This document shows, one piece after another, positions 1 to 6,438 of a stretch of DNA of 16,937 bases. Position 1 is the first letter of the stretch, and every line of letters starts with the position of its first letter. The stretch lies in NCBI GenBank assembly GCA_937967535.1, contig CALCMV010000407.1, positions 1 through 16,937 of the forward strand, given 5' to 3'. The notes beneath the pieces are model-generated. The model saw only the letters and a list, made by a program, of their open reading frames with translations, made no database searches and was not told the origin of the DNA. This DNA comes from an uncultured Saprospiraceae bacterium (GTDB taxonomy: Bacteria; Bacteroidota; Bacteroidia; Chitinophagales; Saprospiraceae). The position numbers and the translations under genes are program-made.

Positions 1-139
1 GTTTTTTATCAAATAATTATAAAATTTAATTAATTGAATATTTTTTACCTTAATAAAAATAAAATAACTGATAATCAATTACTTATGATTTAAACCCGAA
101 TTTCCCAGTTACCTAATTTCCAAAATGTCCAAAGTCCAG
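1..139. repeat. Dispersed AT-rich element, copy 1 (cut by window edge)
   Basis: This stretch matches 13010-13158 almost base for base: both run from GTTTTTTATCAAATAATT to AAAGTCCAG, with scattered substitutions and a one-base change in an A-run. The one large difference is near 104-113, where this copy has a short AGTTACC-type segment and the other has a 17-base perfect hairpin. Copy 2 also carries the CTGGACTTTGGACATT end in inverted form on its far side (12961 onward), so the full unit looks like an element with terminal inverted repeats. Copy 1 starts exactly at the window edge, so its other end is not visible. No ORF lies in it. A MITE-like element is the best guess. Confidence 0.75.
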
Positions 140-298
140 TACTCTATCACTATCAAAATATTTAATTGCTCCAATATGATTATCAAGTTTCTTGAAAAAG
201 CATAGGGCTTTTCTGACTAGCCTCGAACACCTCTGCTTGAGTGTGCAGAAAAACCGCTCAATATGAGTGGTTTTAGGTTTGCTCACTCGGTGTCTGCT
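113..298 (-). pseudogene. IS1-family transposase, C-terminal remnant
   Basis: Read on the minus strand from 298 to the TAG at 113-115, the frame gives 61 residues beginning SRHRVSKPKTTHIERF and continuing with CTLKQRCSRLVRKAL, then FFKKLDNHIGAIKYF. This pattern (HIER, then TL-QR-SRLVRK, then a K-LENHIGAI-YF end) is what I know as the C-terminal catalytic end of IS1-family DDE transposases. Similarity stops after KYF at about 155; the last 13 residues (DSDRVLDFGHFGN) are read from unrelated sequence, and 113-139 belongs to the dispersed element. Upstream of 298 the frame becomes AT-rich and unconvincing. It is therefore a broken fragment with no start and no complete domain, probably cut at its 3' end by the repeat. 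Confidence 0.75.
250..274. repeat. 11-bp stem-loop inside the transposase remnant
   Basis: AAAACCGCTCA at 250-260 pairs with TGAGTGGTTTT at 264-274 across a 3-base loop, with one G-T wobble. It lies inside the coding remnant, so it may be a by-product of the coding sequence rather than a signal. Confidence 0.4.
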
Positions 299-537
299 AT
301 ATTTAAAATTATAATTTATATTAATTTGTAATTTAAATATTTACAAAAATAAAAATAAATAAATTATTCGCGTTCTATTTGTAATTTTTAGTTTGGCAAA
401 CACATTAAACAAAATCGTAATTATATAAAGAATTTGCTTGTCACAAATAGTGGGCATCGTATAAATTCTATATCTCATTGAAGTGTACATTTATATGTCT
501 CTTTATTGCAGTGTATGATTTTTATATGTATAAGTAA
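299..537. other. AT-rich intergenic leader of the histidine kinase gene
   Basis: About 240 bases of very AT-rich DNA with no convincing ORF. A weak 5-bp stem GTTTG-g-CAAAC is at 391-401. No exact TAnnTTTG box is present; the nearest is TACATTTA ending about 45 bases before the ATG, without a TTG at a suitable distance. The promoter of the kinase gene is presumably here, but I cannot place it. Confidence 0.5.
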
Positions 538-2658
538 ATGAAAAATTCTAAACGTTTAATCAAGCTATTCCTCTTAATAGTAATACCTATGTTTTTTCTC
601 GGTGTTGTCTTTGCTGAGGATGGAGATAGTTTGAAGTTGCTTATCAATGAAGCTGTGAATGATAAAAGCAAAGTTGATTTGTACAATGAATTGGCGCAAG
701 GATATATCTATACAGAATTTGGTCTGGCTCAAAAATATCTTGATACTGCTTATCATCTTGCTCAAAAAATAAATTATCCGTTTGGCGAAGCAAAGAGTTT
801 GTACATACGTGGTCGAAATCTTGGTGTGAATAATCATTTTCAAGAGGCGATAGATACTTTGACGATGGCAGTGAGTATGTTTGAAAAAATGCCCGGTAAA
901 GAAAAGGCAATAGCGCGGTGTTGTGTATCACTTGGATGGACATATAACAAATTAAGTAAGAAGCATACTGCGCTGATGTATTATGATAAGGGCTGTAAAT
1001 TGTACGAGAACTTGGAGGATGATGGAGTAAAAGCAAATTTGTTGCTCAATGTTGGTTCGGTACATCACGGTCTTGATGATTTGGAAACGGCTAATAAGTA
1101 TTATCAAGAGGCTCTCGCGGTCAATAAAAAGATTGATAATAAGAGTGGTTTGGTATATTGTCATAATTCTTTGGGGTATATACATGAGCAGAAAAAAGAA
1201 TATGAAGAGGCTTTAACGAGCTATTTTGAAGCCTTAAAATTGGCTGAAGGCGAAGCGAATCTTATCTACATAAAATCTACTATTTTGCATAATATGGGGC
1301 TGACAAATATGAAGTTGGGAAAATTGGATAAAGCCCTGAAATACATGGAAGGTACGCGCAAAATAGACATAGATAGAGATGATGAACTTGGTTTGGCATA
1401 TGTAGATATGACGATAGCACGGATTCGATTTTTGCAATCAAAAAAAACAACAAATTTGTCCGCGCTAAAAAAAGCGCAAGCAGCCGGAATAAAGTTTAAT
1501 GATGCGAATCTACAACAAAAGAGTGCAGTGTATTTGTCGGACATGTACACAGAACTTGGCATGTACAAAGAGGCTTTGGAGCAGCATAAATTGGCAGGTG
1601 TTTTGAAAGATAGTATTTCGAGTAAGGAGGTACAATTGAAGGTGAAATCTTTGGAATCGAAGCGACAATTTGAGTTGGCGCAGAAGAAAGAGGAGATGGC
1701 ACAGCAAGAACTTATTTTCCAAAATTCACTGGCATATGAATCAAAAATTAAGCGAATTTTGTTGGGTGGTTTGGGGATTTTACTGCTGTTGGCTTTTGTA
1801 TTGTACAAGGCTTACACAACGACTTTATCGGTCAAAAAACAATTATTGGTCAACAACCAAAACCTAAAGGAAGCCGAAGAAGTATTGGAACAGAAGAATA
1901 CAGATTTGAAAAAATATATTGAGTTAAATGTTGAATTAGAGCAATTTGCGGGTATGGCTTCGCATGACCTCAAAGCTCCACTCAAAACTATCGGTGGCTT
2001 TATGGGGATTTTGAAGAGTAGGTTTTATAATGCTGCTGAAGATAATTATAAGTCGTATTTCGACATGGTGGAGCGAAGTGCCAAGAGCCTCAATCTTTTG
2101 GTGGATGATTTGCTGCAATTTTCTAAAGCCAATTCGCAGGCTTTGAATATAGAGCGTGTTTCGTTGGAAGATATGGTCAATGAAGTTAAGGAAAATCTGG
2201 ATTTTAGTATATCAAAGGCAAATGGGGAAATTCAAATAACGGATTGCAATGTCCGGTTTTATGCCGACCGCATCAAAATCAAACAGATACTTCAAAACCT
2301 CGTCAGTAATGCCTTCAAATTTAGGGATGCCCAACGCAGCCCTATTGTAGAGGTCAGTTCTTGGGAAGATGAAAAGCATATTTTTGTATCGGTGAAAGAT
2401 AATGGTATTGGGATTTCAGAGGAAAATTTTGACAAGGTATTTGAGAAATTTACCCGCATAAAAACCGAACAAAAATTTGAGGGGACAGGTCTTGGCTTAT
2501 CTATTTGCTCAAAATATATTGAAAAACATAAAGGCGATATTTGGATTGAACGTAATGATGGTTACGGCGTGAAATTTACTTTTACGATTAGCAAATCACT
2601 TTGCGAGGGACAGGAGGTGAGTCGTCCGATGATTGCGGCGCAGAAGGCTTGTGCTTGA
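538..2658 (+). CDS. TPR-repeat sensor histidine kinase, membrane bound
   Basis: Predicted two-component sensor kinase of 706 aa. An N-terminal signal or anchor (residues 7-26, LIKLFLLIVIPMFFLGVVFA) is followed by a helical region of roughly seven TPR-like repeats (about 40-365; e.g. LGYIHEQKKEYEEALTSYFE), so the sensor part should be periplasmic. A single membrane helix follows at about 407-423 and then a coiled coil to about 468. The cytoplasmic part has the HisKA H-box SHDLKAPL with phospho-acceptor His476, the N-box QNLVSNAFKF (Asn591), G1 DNGIGIS (621-627) and G2 GTGLGLS (649-655). The catalytic motifs are all intact. There is no PAS, HAMP or receiver domain and no response regulator gene beside it, so it is an orphan kinase here. 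It converges on the YihY gene with only 14 bases between the stops. The ligand is unknown; TPR sensors usually bind a protein or peptide partner. Confidence 0.93.
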   Translation: MKNSKRLIKLFLLIVIPMFFLGVVFAEDGDSLKLLINEAVNDKSKVDLYNELAQGYIYTEFGLAQKYLDTAYHLAQKINYPFGEAKSLYIRGRNLGVNNHFQEAIDTLTMAVSMFEKMPGKEKAIARCCVSLGWTYNKLSKKHTALMYYDKGCKLYENLEDDGVKANLLLNVGSVHHGLDDLETANKYYQEALAVNKKIDNKSGLVYCHNSLGYIHEQKKEYEEALTSYFEALKLAEGEANLIYIKSTILHNMGLTNMKLGKLDKALKYMEGTRKIDIDRDDELGLAYVDMTIARIRFLQSKKTTNLSALKKAQAAGIKFNDANLQQKSAVYLSDMYTELGMYKEALEQHKLAGVLKDSISSKEVQLKVKSLESKRQFELAQKKEEMAQQELIFQNSLAYESKIKRILLGGLGILLLLAFVLYKAYTTTLSVKKQLLVNNQNLKEAEEVLEQKNTDLKKYIELNVELEQFAGMASHDLKAPLKTIGGFMGILKSRFYNAAEDNYKSYFDMVERSAKSLNLLVDDLLQFSKANSQALNIERVSLEDMVNEVKENLDFSISKANGEIQITDCNVRFYADRIKIKQILQNLVSNAFKFRDAQRSPIVEVSSWEDEKHIFVSVKDNGIGISEENFDKVFEKFTRIKTEQKFEGTGLGLSICSKYIEKHKGDIWIERNDGYGVKFTFTISKSLCEGQEVSRPMIAAQKACA

Positions 2659-2672
2659 TAAAAAGGTGTAGG

Positions 2673-3641
2673 TCAAGATTCCTCCTCGCCCTTCTCCTCT
2701 TCCCATTCTTTCAAATCACGATTCACCGCGATAGCTGCATTCAATTCAAAACCAATCAAGAGAATCAGCGAGTTGAGGTTCAACCAAATCATTACAACAA
2801 TCAATGTGCCGAGCGAGCCATAGACCTGATTGTACCTGCCAAATTCATTCACAAAAAAAGAAAAACCTACGGAAGTGAGTATGCACAAAAGCGTTGCCAC
2901 CGTAGCACCGACCGAAAAGAAGGGAAATTTGCGTTTGGTAGAAGGACCAAGTCGGTAAATGATACTAATCGCAGTATAAAACAACATCAAAATGACCAAC
3001 CAACGCAACAGCGTGACCCCTGCATAAGCAAACCGCCCGACATCCAGCCAATTGAAGGCGTAAGTGATAATTTTACCACCAAAAACCACCAAGACAAAAG
3101 AGGCAATCAGTAAGATAAATAAGACCAAAAGAATCTGAAAAGCAACGATTCGACTACGCACCACGCTACGCGGCACAAAGGTCGAAGGGTGCATCTTCTG
3201 AAAGGTATGTAACATGCTGTAAACCCCTGATGATGAGAACCATATCGCCAATACAAAACCCACAGAAAGCAAGCCGCCACGTGGGATATTTACAAGGTCA
3301 GAAACGGTTTCCTGAAAGAGACTGTATGCGTTTGCGGGCAAGAGGTCTTCGACGAAATAAAGGATAGCAGAATCCAGATTTGGGATAGGAATATAAGGCA
3401 ATAAGGAAAACAAAAAGATAATCGACGGAAAGAGTGCCAACATAAAACTAAAGGCAATCGAACGCGAACGAACCGGGAGTTTATTGCGGCGTATTTCGTT
3501 GTAAATGAAGGCACTAATATCGTAAATCGGAATACCGCCGAAGCCCGGTAGGGTAGTGGTCTTCGTCCATTCGGTCAGCCATTGGAAGAGTGGCTGTTCC
3601 GTTACGAAATCAACGATATGTTCAAACCATTTTTTTGTCAC
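2673..3641 (-). CDS. YihY/BrkB family (UPF0761) inner-membrane protein
   Basis: A 322-aa polytopic membrane protein. About six hydrophobic helices are visible at 61-83, 122-143, 164-187, 207-229, 241-263 and 277-304. The loop with FSSSGVYSMLHTFQKMH (135-151) and the C-terminal GSLGTLIVVMIWLNLNSLIL run ending in GFELNAA are hallmarks of the YihY/BrkB family, and the length is typical. The C-terminus is strongly acidic (KEWEEEKGEEES). The family was once called ribonuclease BN in error, and its true function is unknown; transport or envelope roles have been proposed. It is the last of three genes on this strand, but a 192-bp gap filled with two heptad arrays separates it from the dehydratase gene, so it may have its own promoter. 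The ATG at 3639-3641 gives the usual family N-terminus. Confidence 0.9.
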   Translation of the reverse strand: MTKKWFEHIVDFVTEQPLFQWLTEWTKTTTLPGFGGIPIYDISAFIYNEIRRNKLPVRSRSIAFSFMLALFPSIIFLFSLLPYIPIPNLDSAILYFVEDLLPANAYSLFQETVSDLVNIPRGGLLSVGFVLAIWFSSSGVYSMLHTFQKMHPSTFVPRSVVRSRIVAFQILLVLFILLIASFVLVVFGGKIITYAFNWLDVGRFAYAGVTLLRWLVILMLFYTAISIIYRLGPSTKRKFPFFSVGATVATLLCILTSVGFSFFVNEFGRYNQVYGSLGTLIVVMIWLNLNSLILLIGFELNAAIAVNRDLKEWEEEKGEEES

Positions 3642-3661
3642 GATGCTATCACCACTAAGGC

Positions 3662-3738
3662 TATTAGTTTATAGTTCATAGTTTATAGTTTATAGTTCAT
3701 AGTTGTCAGTTCATAGTTTATAGTTCATAGTTCATAGT
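3662..3738. repeat. Heptad array A (TCATAGT/TTATAGT, 11 units)
   Basis: Eleven consecutive 7-base units read on the plus strand: TATTAGT, then TTATAGT or TCATAGT, with one divergent unit TGTCAGT. Units end in AGT throughout. It lies in the gap between the dehydratase gene and the YihY gene. The same unit recurs at 14913-14947. Confidence 0.9.
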
Positions 3739-3762
3739 TTTTGATTATCAATTAACGCATGT

Positions 3763-3846
3763 GTTAATCATTAATCATTAACCATTAATCATTAACCATT
3801 AACCATTAACCATTAACCATTAACCATTAACCATTAACCATTAACC
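3763..3846. repeat. Heptad array B (ATTAACC, 12 units), runs into a gene
   Basis: Twelve 7-base units, GTTAATC first, then ATTAATC or ATTAACC, ending in eight perfect ATTAACC copies. The last two units overlap the 3' end of the minus-strand dehydratase gene: its TAA stop (3834-3836) and part of its last codons lie in the array. On the coding strand the unit is GGTTAAT, which places a TAA in each unit; because the period is 7, any reading frame meets a stop within three units. Confidence 0.93.
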
Positions 3847-5372
3847 ATTGAAAATACTCTGCCAAAATAGCCAGAAATTTCCTCCACTATCAAATCCTTA
3901 TCTTCCTCTATCTCAATTCCTGCAAGAATGGAAGCGAGGCGTTTTTTATATTCCAATTGCATAGCGCGTCCGATTTGTATGCGTTGGGCTTGGGGCGAAC
4001 CGGCACCGTGCATACTTTCTGTGAGGTAGCCGACGGCATTTCTGCCCATCGTCAGATTTTCGATGAGGCGCAGGATTCTGATGCGGTCTTCCGTCTTAAC
4101 ATCGGCTTTTCCGCGCAGGTATTTTCGGAGCAATTTTCCGATTTCGGGATGATTTAAGTCTTTTTCGGAAGGCAAAGTAGCCACCAATCCACCTGCCAAA
4201 TCTTGTGCTAATCGCGCCAATTCAAAAGGCATTTTCGTAACATGATGTTTGCAGACATTCGACAGCATCTCATCGCACAAATACGCGCCTGATTTTGTCG
4301 GGTAGCCTTGATACGAGGAAGCAATTCCGGTAGCATAAATCGTTTCGTTTTGGTGTGTCATTTCCACCAATTTATCCTTGATATGCGAGGCTTTTGGTAC
4401 GCCGTTCATCTCTGCAATCGAAGCTGCTGCGCCTATCAGCACATCGCCCAAGCCTGTTTTGCAGACATAAGACCTGCGATGATAGGCAGTAAATCGCTCT
4501 ACCAACATTGCGGCGAAATCATATTCGCCATCCATAAAAATATGCTCGTTTGGGATAAATACATTTTCAAAAATCACCATTGCCTCCTGACCGCCATAAG
4601 TCGCATTGCCCACATCAATACTACCGCCTTCCATACTCCGCGTATCGCAGGATTGGCGACCATAAACATAGGTAATTCCTTGTGCATCAACGGGTACTGC
4701 GCCTACAATTGCAAATTCTTTGTCTGCTTCACCCAGCCGCATCGTAGGCATCACGACCATCCAATGCGAGTTGATACAACCCGTTTGATGCGCTTTTGCG
4801 CCGCTAATCCATATACCCTCATCGCTTCTTTTTGTAATATGAACAAACATGTCTTTATCCGCTTGGGCGTGCGGGGCGAGGCTGCGGTCGCCTTTTACAT
4901 CCGTCATGGCACCGCCGACTACATAATTGTATTGGTGCATCAAAGTGAGGAAATCGCGGAAACGGGCGTGGTAGTTGCTGTGGTATTTTTCGTCCATTTC
5001 GTAGGTCACAGAATAGAGCGAATTGAAGGCATCCATTCCGACACAACGTTGGAAACAAGTACCGGTGAGTTGACCGAGTTTGCGCTGCATTTTATTTTGC
5101 AAAACCAATTCATTTGCATTGGTACAGACATGCAAAAAGCGACTCACCCGCTCGCCTGTAAATGGCGAAATGACCGATGCCAATTCAGGTGCAATCACCG
5201 CCAAATCATAAGTCTTCGCCAGTGCATTGATAGACGGACGAATCATCGGATGTTCGACAGGTTCTTCCACCAATTCGCCGAACAGATAGACCCTCAAGCC
5301 TCTGTTTTTCAAAGAATTAATGTATTCCGCCCCCGTATTTATTTTTGTATGAATTTCTTCAATAACGGTCAT
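3834..5372 (-). CDS. 4-hydroxybutyryl-CoA dehydratase / HpaB-family flavoprotein
   Basis: A 512-aa protein of the 4-hydroxyphenylacetate 3-hydroxylase (HpaB) superfamily. The motif CFQRCVGMDAFNSLY (Cys106, Cys110) and the segment VERFTAYHRRSYVCKTGLGD (His298, Cys304) match the FAD/[4Fe-4S] branch typified by clostridial AbfD, 4-hydroxybutyryl-CoA dehydratase/vinylacetyl-CoA isomerase, where three Cys and one His hold the cluster. Plain HpaB oxygenases lack these cysteines, so dehydration of 4-hydroxybutyryl-CoA to crotonyl-CoA is the best prediction. GAMTDVKGDRSLAPHAQ (154-170) is another family signature. From memory, the clostridial His-Cys spacing is 7 residues; here it is 6, which should be checked. 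The last residues (MVNG) and the stop are read from heptad array B. A MaoC-like hydratase gene lies upstream on the same strand, separated by an octad array; the two could act in sequence. Cytoplasmic, oxygen-sensitive by analogy. The clostridial enzyme is called AbfD; I assign no symbol because the substrate is unproved. Confidence 0.85.
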   Translation of the reverse strand: MTVIEEIHTKINTGAEYINSLKNRGLRVYLFGELVEEPVEHPMIRPSINALAKTYDLAVIAPELASVISPFTGERVSRFLHVCTNANELVLQNKMQRKLGQLTGTCFQRCVGMDAFNSLYSVTYEMDEKYHSNYHARFRDFLTLMHQYNYVVGGAMTDVKGDRSLAPHAQADKDMFVHITKRSDEGIWISGAKAHQTGCINSHWMVVMPTMRLGEADKEFAIVGAVPVDAQGITYVYGRQSCDTRSMEGGSIDVGNATYGGQEAMVIFENVFIPNEHIFMDGEYDFAAMLVERFTAYHRRSYVCKTGLGDVLIGAAASIAEMNGVPKASHIKDKLVEMTHQNETIYATGIASSYQGYPTKSGAYLCDEMLSNVCKHHVTKMPFELARLAQDLAGGLVATLPSEKDLNHPEIGKLLRKYLRGKADVKTEDRIRILRLIENLTMGRNAVGYLTESMHGAGSPQAQRIQIGRAMQLEYKKRLASILAGIEIEEDKDLIVEEISGYFGRVFSMVNG

Positions 5373-5391
5373 AATTTTGCGTTTGCTTATT

Positions 5392-5469
5392 CATTCAAAA
5401 TCATTGTATCATTATAGCATTTCAGCATTAAAACCATTCACTCATTCAAAATTCACTCATTCACTCATT
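5392..5469. repeat. Degenerate octad array C (CATTnnnn)
   Basis: CATT recurs at 5392, 5402, 5410, 5418, 5426, 5435, 5443, 5458 and 5466, mostly every 8 bases (units CATTGTAT, CATTATAG, CATTTCAG, CATTCACT). It fills almost the whole 88-base gap between the maoC-like and dehydratase genes, and the TGA stop of the maoC-like gene (5461-5463) lies inside it. Confidence 0.7.
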
Positions 5470-5943
5470 GGTATAAGCTTGCCCGATAAATTCGGCGACA
5501 CAAGCGGGTTTTTCCTGTCCTTCCAATTCAAATGTTACCTTTAAAATGAATCGTGCGCCATTTGGAATTTCCTTATATTCGAGCAAAGATACGCGCCCGC
5601 GTAAGCGCGAATCTACCAGCGTAGCATTGGGAAATCGCACCCGATTTAAGCCATAATTTACCCCCATCACCACATCACCAAAACTGTAGGTATCATAAGT
5701 AAAGCGCGAAGCAAAAGACAGCACCATAAAGCCATGTGCCACTGTATCTTTGTAGGGCGAATACAGTTTGGATTGCTCACGATTAATGTGAATCCACTGC
5801 TCATCTTCAGTCAGCGTGGCAAAGGTATTTATCTTTTCCTGTGTGATGTCTATCCAATTCGAAATGCCGAGTTCTTTGCCTACATGTCCCTCTAAATCAG
5901 CGAGTTTTTTAAAATGGGTAGCGTATGCTTCTTGTGTTGCCAT
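5461..5943 (-). CDS. MaoC-like (R)-specific enoyl-CoA hydratase
   Basis: With the ATG at 5941-5943 the protein is 160 aa and begins MATQEAYATHF. It has the single hot-dog fold layout of MaoC/NodN-type hydratases. The hydratase-2 signature is FATLTEDEQWIHIN (41-54), with Asp47 and His52 spaced five apart as in PhaJ, followed by VAHGFMVLSF (68-77). The family hydrates trans-2-enoyl-CoA to (R)-3-hydroxyacyl-CoA, as a cytoplasmic dimer. The frame stays open to 6096, but the extra 51 residues would start with GTG, are low in complexity (NQLILILILKLKLPLTKPNL) and run into a hexad repeat and a palindromic element, so I reject that extension. The gene is followed on the same strand by the dehydratase gene; if that enzyme makes crotonyl-CoA, this one could yield (R)-3-hydroxybutyryl-CoA. 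The stop lies within the octad array. Confidence 0.87.
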   Translation of the reverse strand: MATQEAYATHFKKLADLEGHVGKELGISNWIDITQEKINTFATLTEDEQWIHINREQSKLYSPYKDTVAHGFMVLSFASRFTYDTYSFGDVVMGVNYGLNRVRFPNATLVDSRLRGRVSLLEYKEIPNGARFILKVTFELEGQEKPACVAEFIGQAYTNE

Positions 5944-5994
5944 AATCGTGAATTGAATGAATATAGGGGTCTTTAAATTGGGCTTAGTGAGTGG

Positions 5995-6030
5995 AAGTTT
6001 AAGTTTAAGAATAAGAATAAGAATAAGTTG
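5995..6030. repeat. Hexad array (AAGnnn, 6 units)
   Basis: Six consecutive units: AAGTTT twice, AAGAAT three times, AAGTTG once. It abuts the left terminal inverted repeat of the element that starts at 6030 and lies about 50 bases upstream of the maoC-like start. Confidence 0.75.
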
Positions 6031-6094
6031 GTTCTTCTGCATATTTTGCGGAAGCGTTATATATATTGCTTTTTTAACTTTGGGAGTTATGCTC

Positions 6095-6127
6095 ACTCGT
6101 CGGACATTTTCAAAATGTCAGACGAGT
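6095..6127. repeat. 16-bp palindrome, internal copy 1
   Basis: ACTCGTCGGACATTTT (6095-6110) pairs with AAAATGTCAGACGAGT (6112-6127) around a single C, with one mismatched pair. It would form a strong hairpin on either strand. The second palindrome at 6208-6236 is the same sequence in inverted orientation. Confidence 0.85.
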
Positions 6128-6207
6128 ACATTCGTTTTTTAATTTAAAATAACTTATTTATTTTTATGTTTAAAAGCATAAAAATCAATAAAAAAGCAAG
6201 CATCTTC

Positions 6208-6236
6208 TCGTCTGACATTTCAAAAATGTCCGACGA
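6208..6236. repeat. 13-bp palindrome, internal copy 2 (inverted)
   Basis: TCGTCTGACATTT (6208-6220), loop CAA, AAATGTCCGACGA (6224-6236), with one mismatched pair. Taken as its reverse complement it matches the palindrome at 6095-6127, including which arm carries GTCGGAC and which GTCAGAC. Confidence 0.82.
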
Positions 6237-6375
6237 ATATCTTTTTTCCCAAAAGTCAATTAAAGCAAAATTAAGTATCTATTTCGGGTAATTTTTATTT
6301 TTTATAACAAAAAATAATAGTCAAATATTATTTCCGTAAAATATGCAGAAGAACCTGCATTTATATTACGAAATA

Positions 6376-6429
6376 GAACGCGGATTGTACGGATAATTTT
6401 ATGTTAAAAAATCTGCGTAATCCGCGTTC
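6376..6429. repeat. Inverted repeat downstream of susD, possible terminator
   Basis: GAACGCGGATT (6376-6386) is exactly complementary to AATCCGCGTTC (6419-6429), with weaker pairing continuing inward and a 32-base spacer. It starts 10 bases beyond the susD stop on the minus strand, where a terminator is expected, but the T-run that would define an intrinsic terminator is missing. Confidence 0.5.
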
Positions 6430-6438
6430 CATTATTTT

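Larger units (their letters stand above)
6030..6355. mobile_element. MITE-like element with 24-bp terminal inverted repeats
   Basis: The left end 6030-6053 begins GGTTCTTCTGCATATTTT and continues GCGGAA; the right end 6332-6355 is its reverse complement with a single mismatch (T for C at 6337). The 278 bases between carry no ORF but contain two palindromes in inverted relation (6095-6127 and 6208-6236). This size and build fit a non-autonomous element moved by a transposase encoded elsewhere, or the deleted remains of an insertion sequence. The GGTTCTT start is reminiscent of ISL3-type ends, but that is a guess. No clear target-site duplication is visible (left flank AATAAGTT, right flank TGCATTTA). 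Confidence 0.65.
5944..6438. other. Repeat-filled gap between maoC-like gene and susD
   Basis: No gene is visible in these 495 bases. In order they hold a hexad repeat (5995-6030), a 326-bp inverted-repeat element (6030-6355) with two internal palindromes, and an imperfect hairpin (6376-6429) just past the susD stop. The promoter for the maoC-like gene should lie in the first 100 bases or inside the element, but I see no exact TAnnTTTG box on the minus strand. Confidence 0.7.

Noticed and set aside
1266..1808. 180-aa minus-strand frame inside the kinase gene
   Set aside because: It is antisense to the TPR region, whose frame has clear family features; composition and lack of domain mark it as a shadow.
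538..2658. Kinase plus YihY as a signalling pair
   Set aside because: They are convergent and share no promoter; nearness alone does not support a link.
3662..3846. Arrays A and B as a CRISPR
   Set aside because: Units are 7 bases and tandem, with no spacers of constant length and no cas genes near by.
4308..5417. 369-aa open frame on the plus strand opposite the dehydratase gene
   Set aside because: It is the antisense shadow of a highly conserved gene; the translation (rich in His, Cys, Ile) matches no family and its end runs into the octad array.
5461..6096. 211-aa extended form of the maoC-like protein
   Set aside because: The start would be GTG within a palindrome and the extra 51 residues are low-complexity products of a hexad repeat and the inverted-repeat element.
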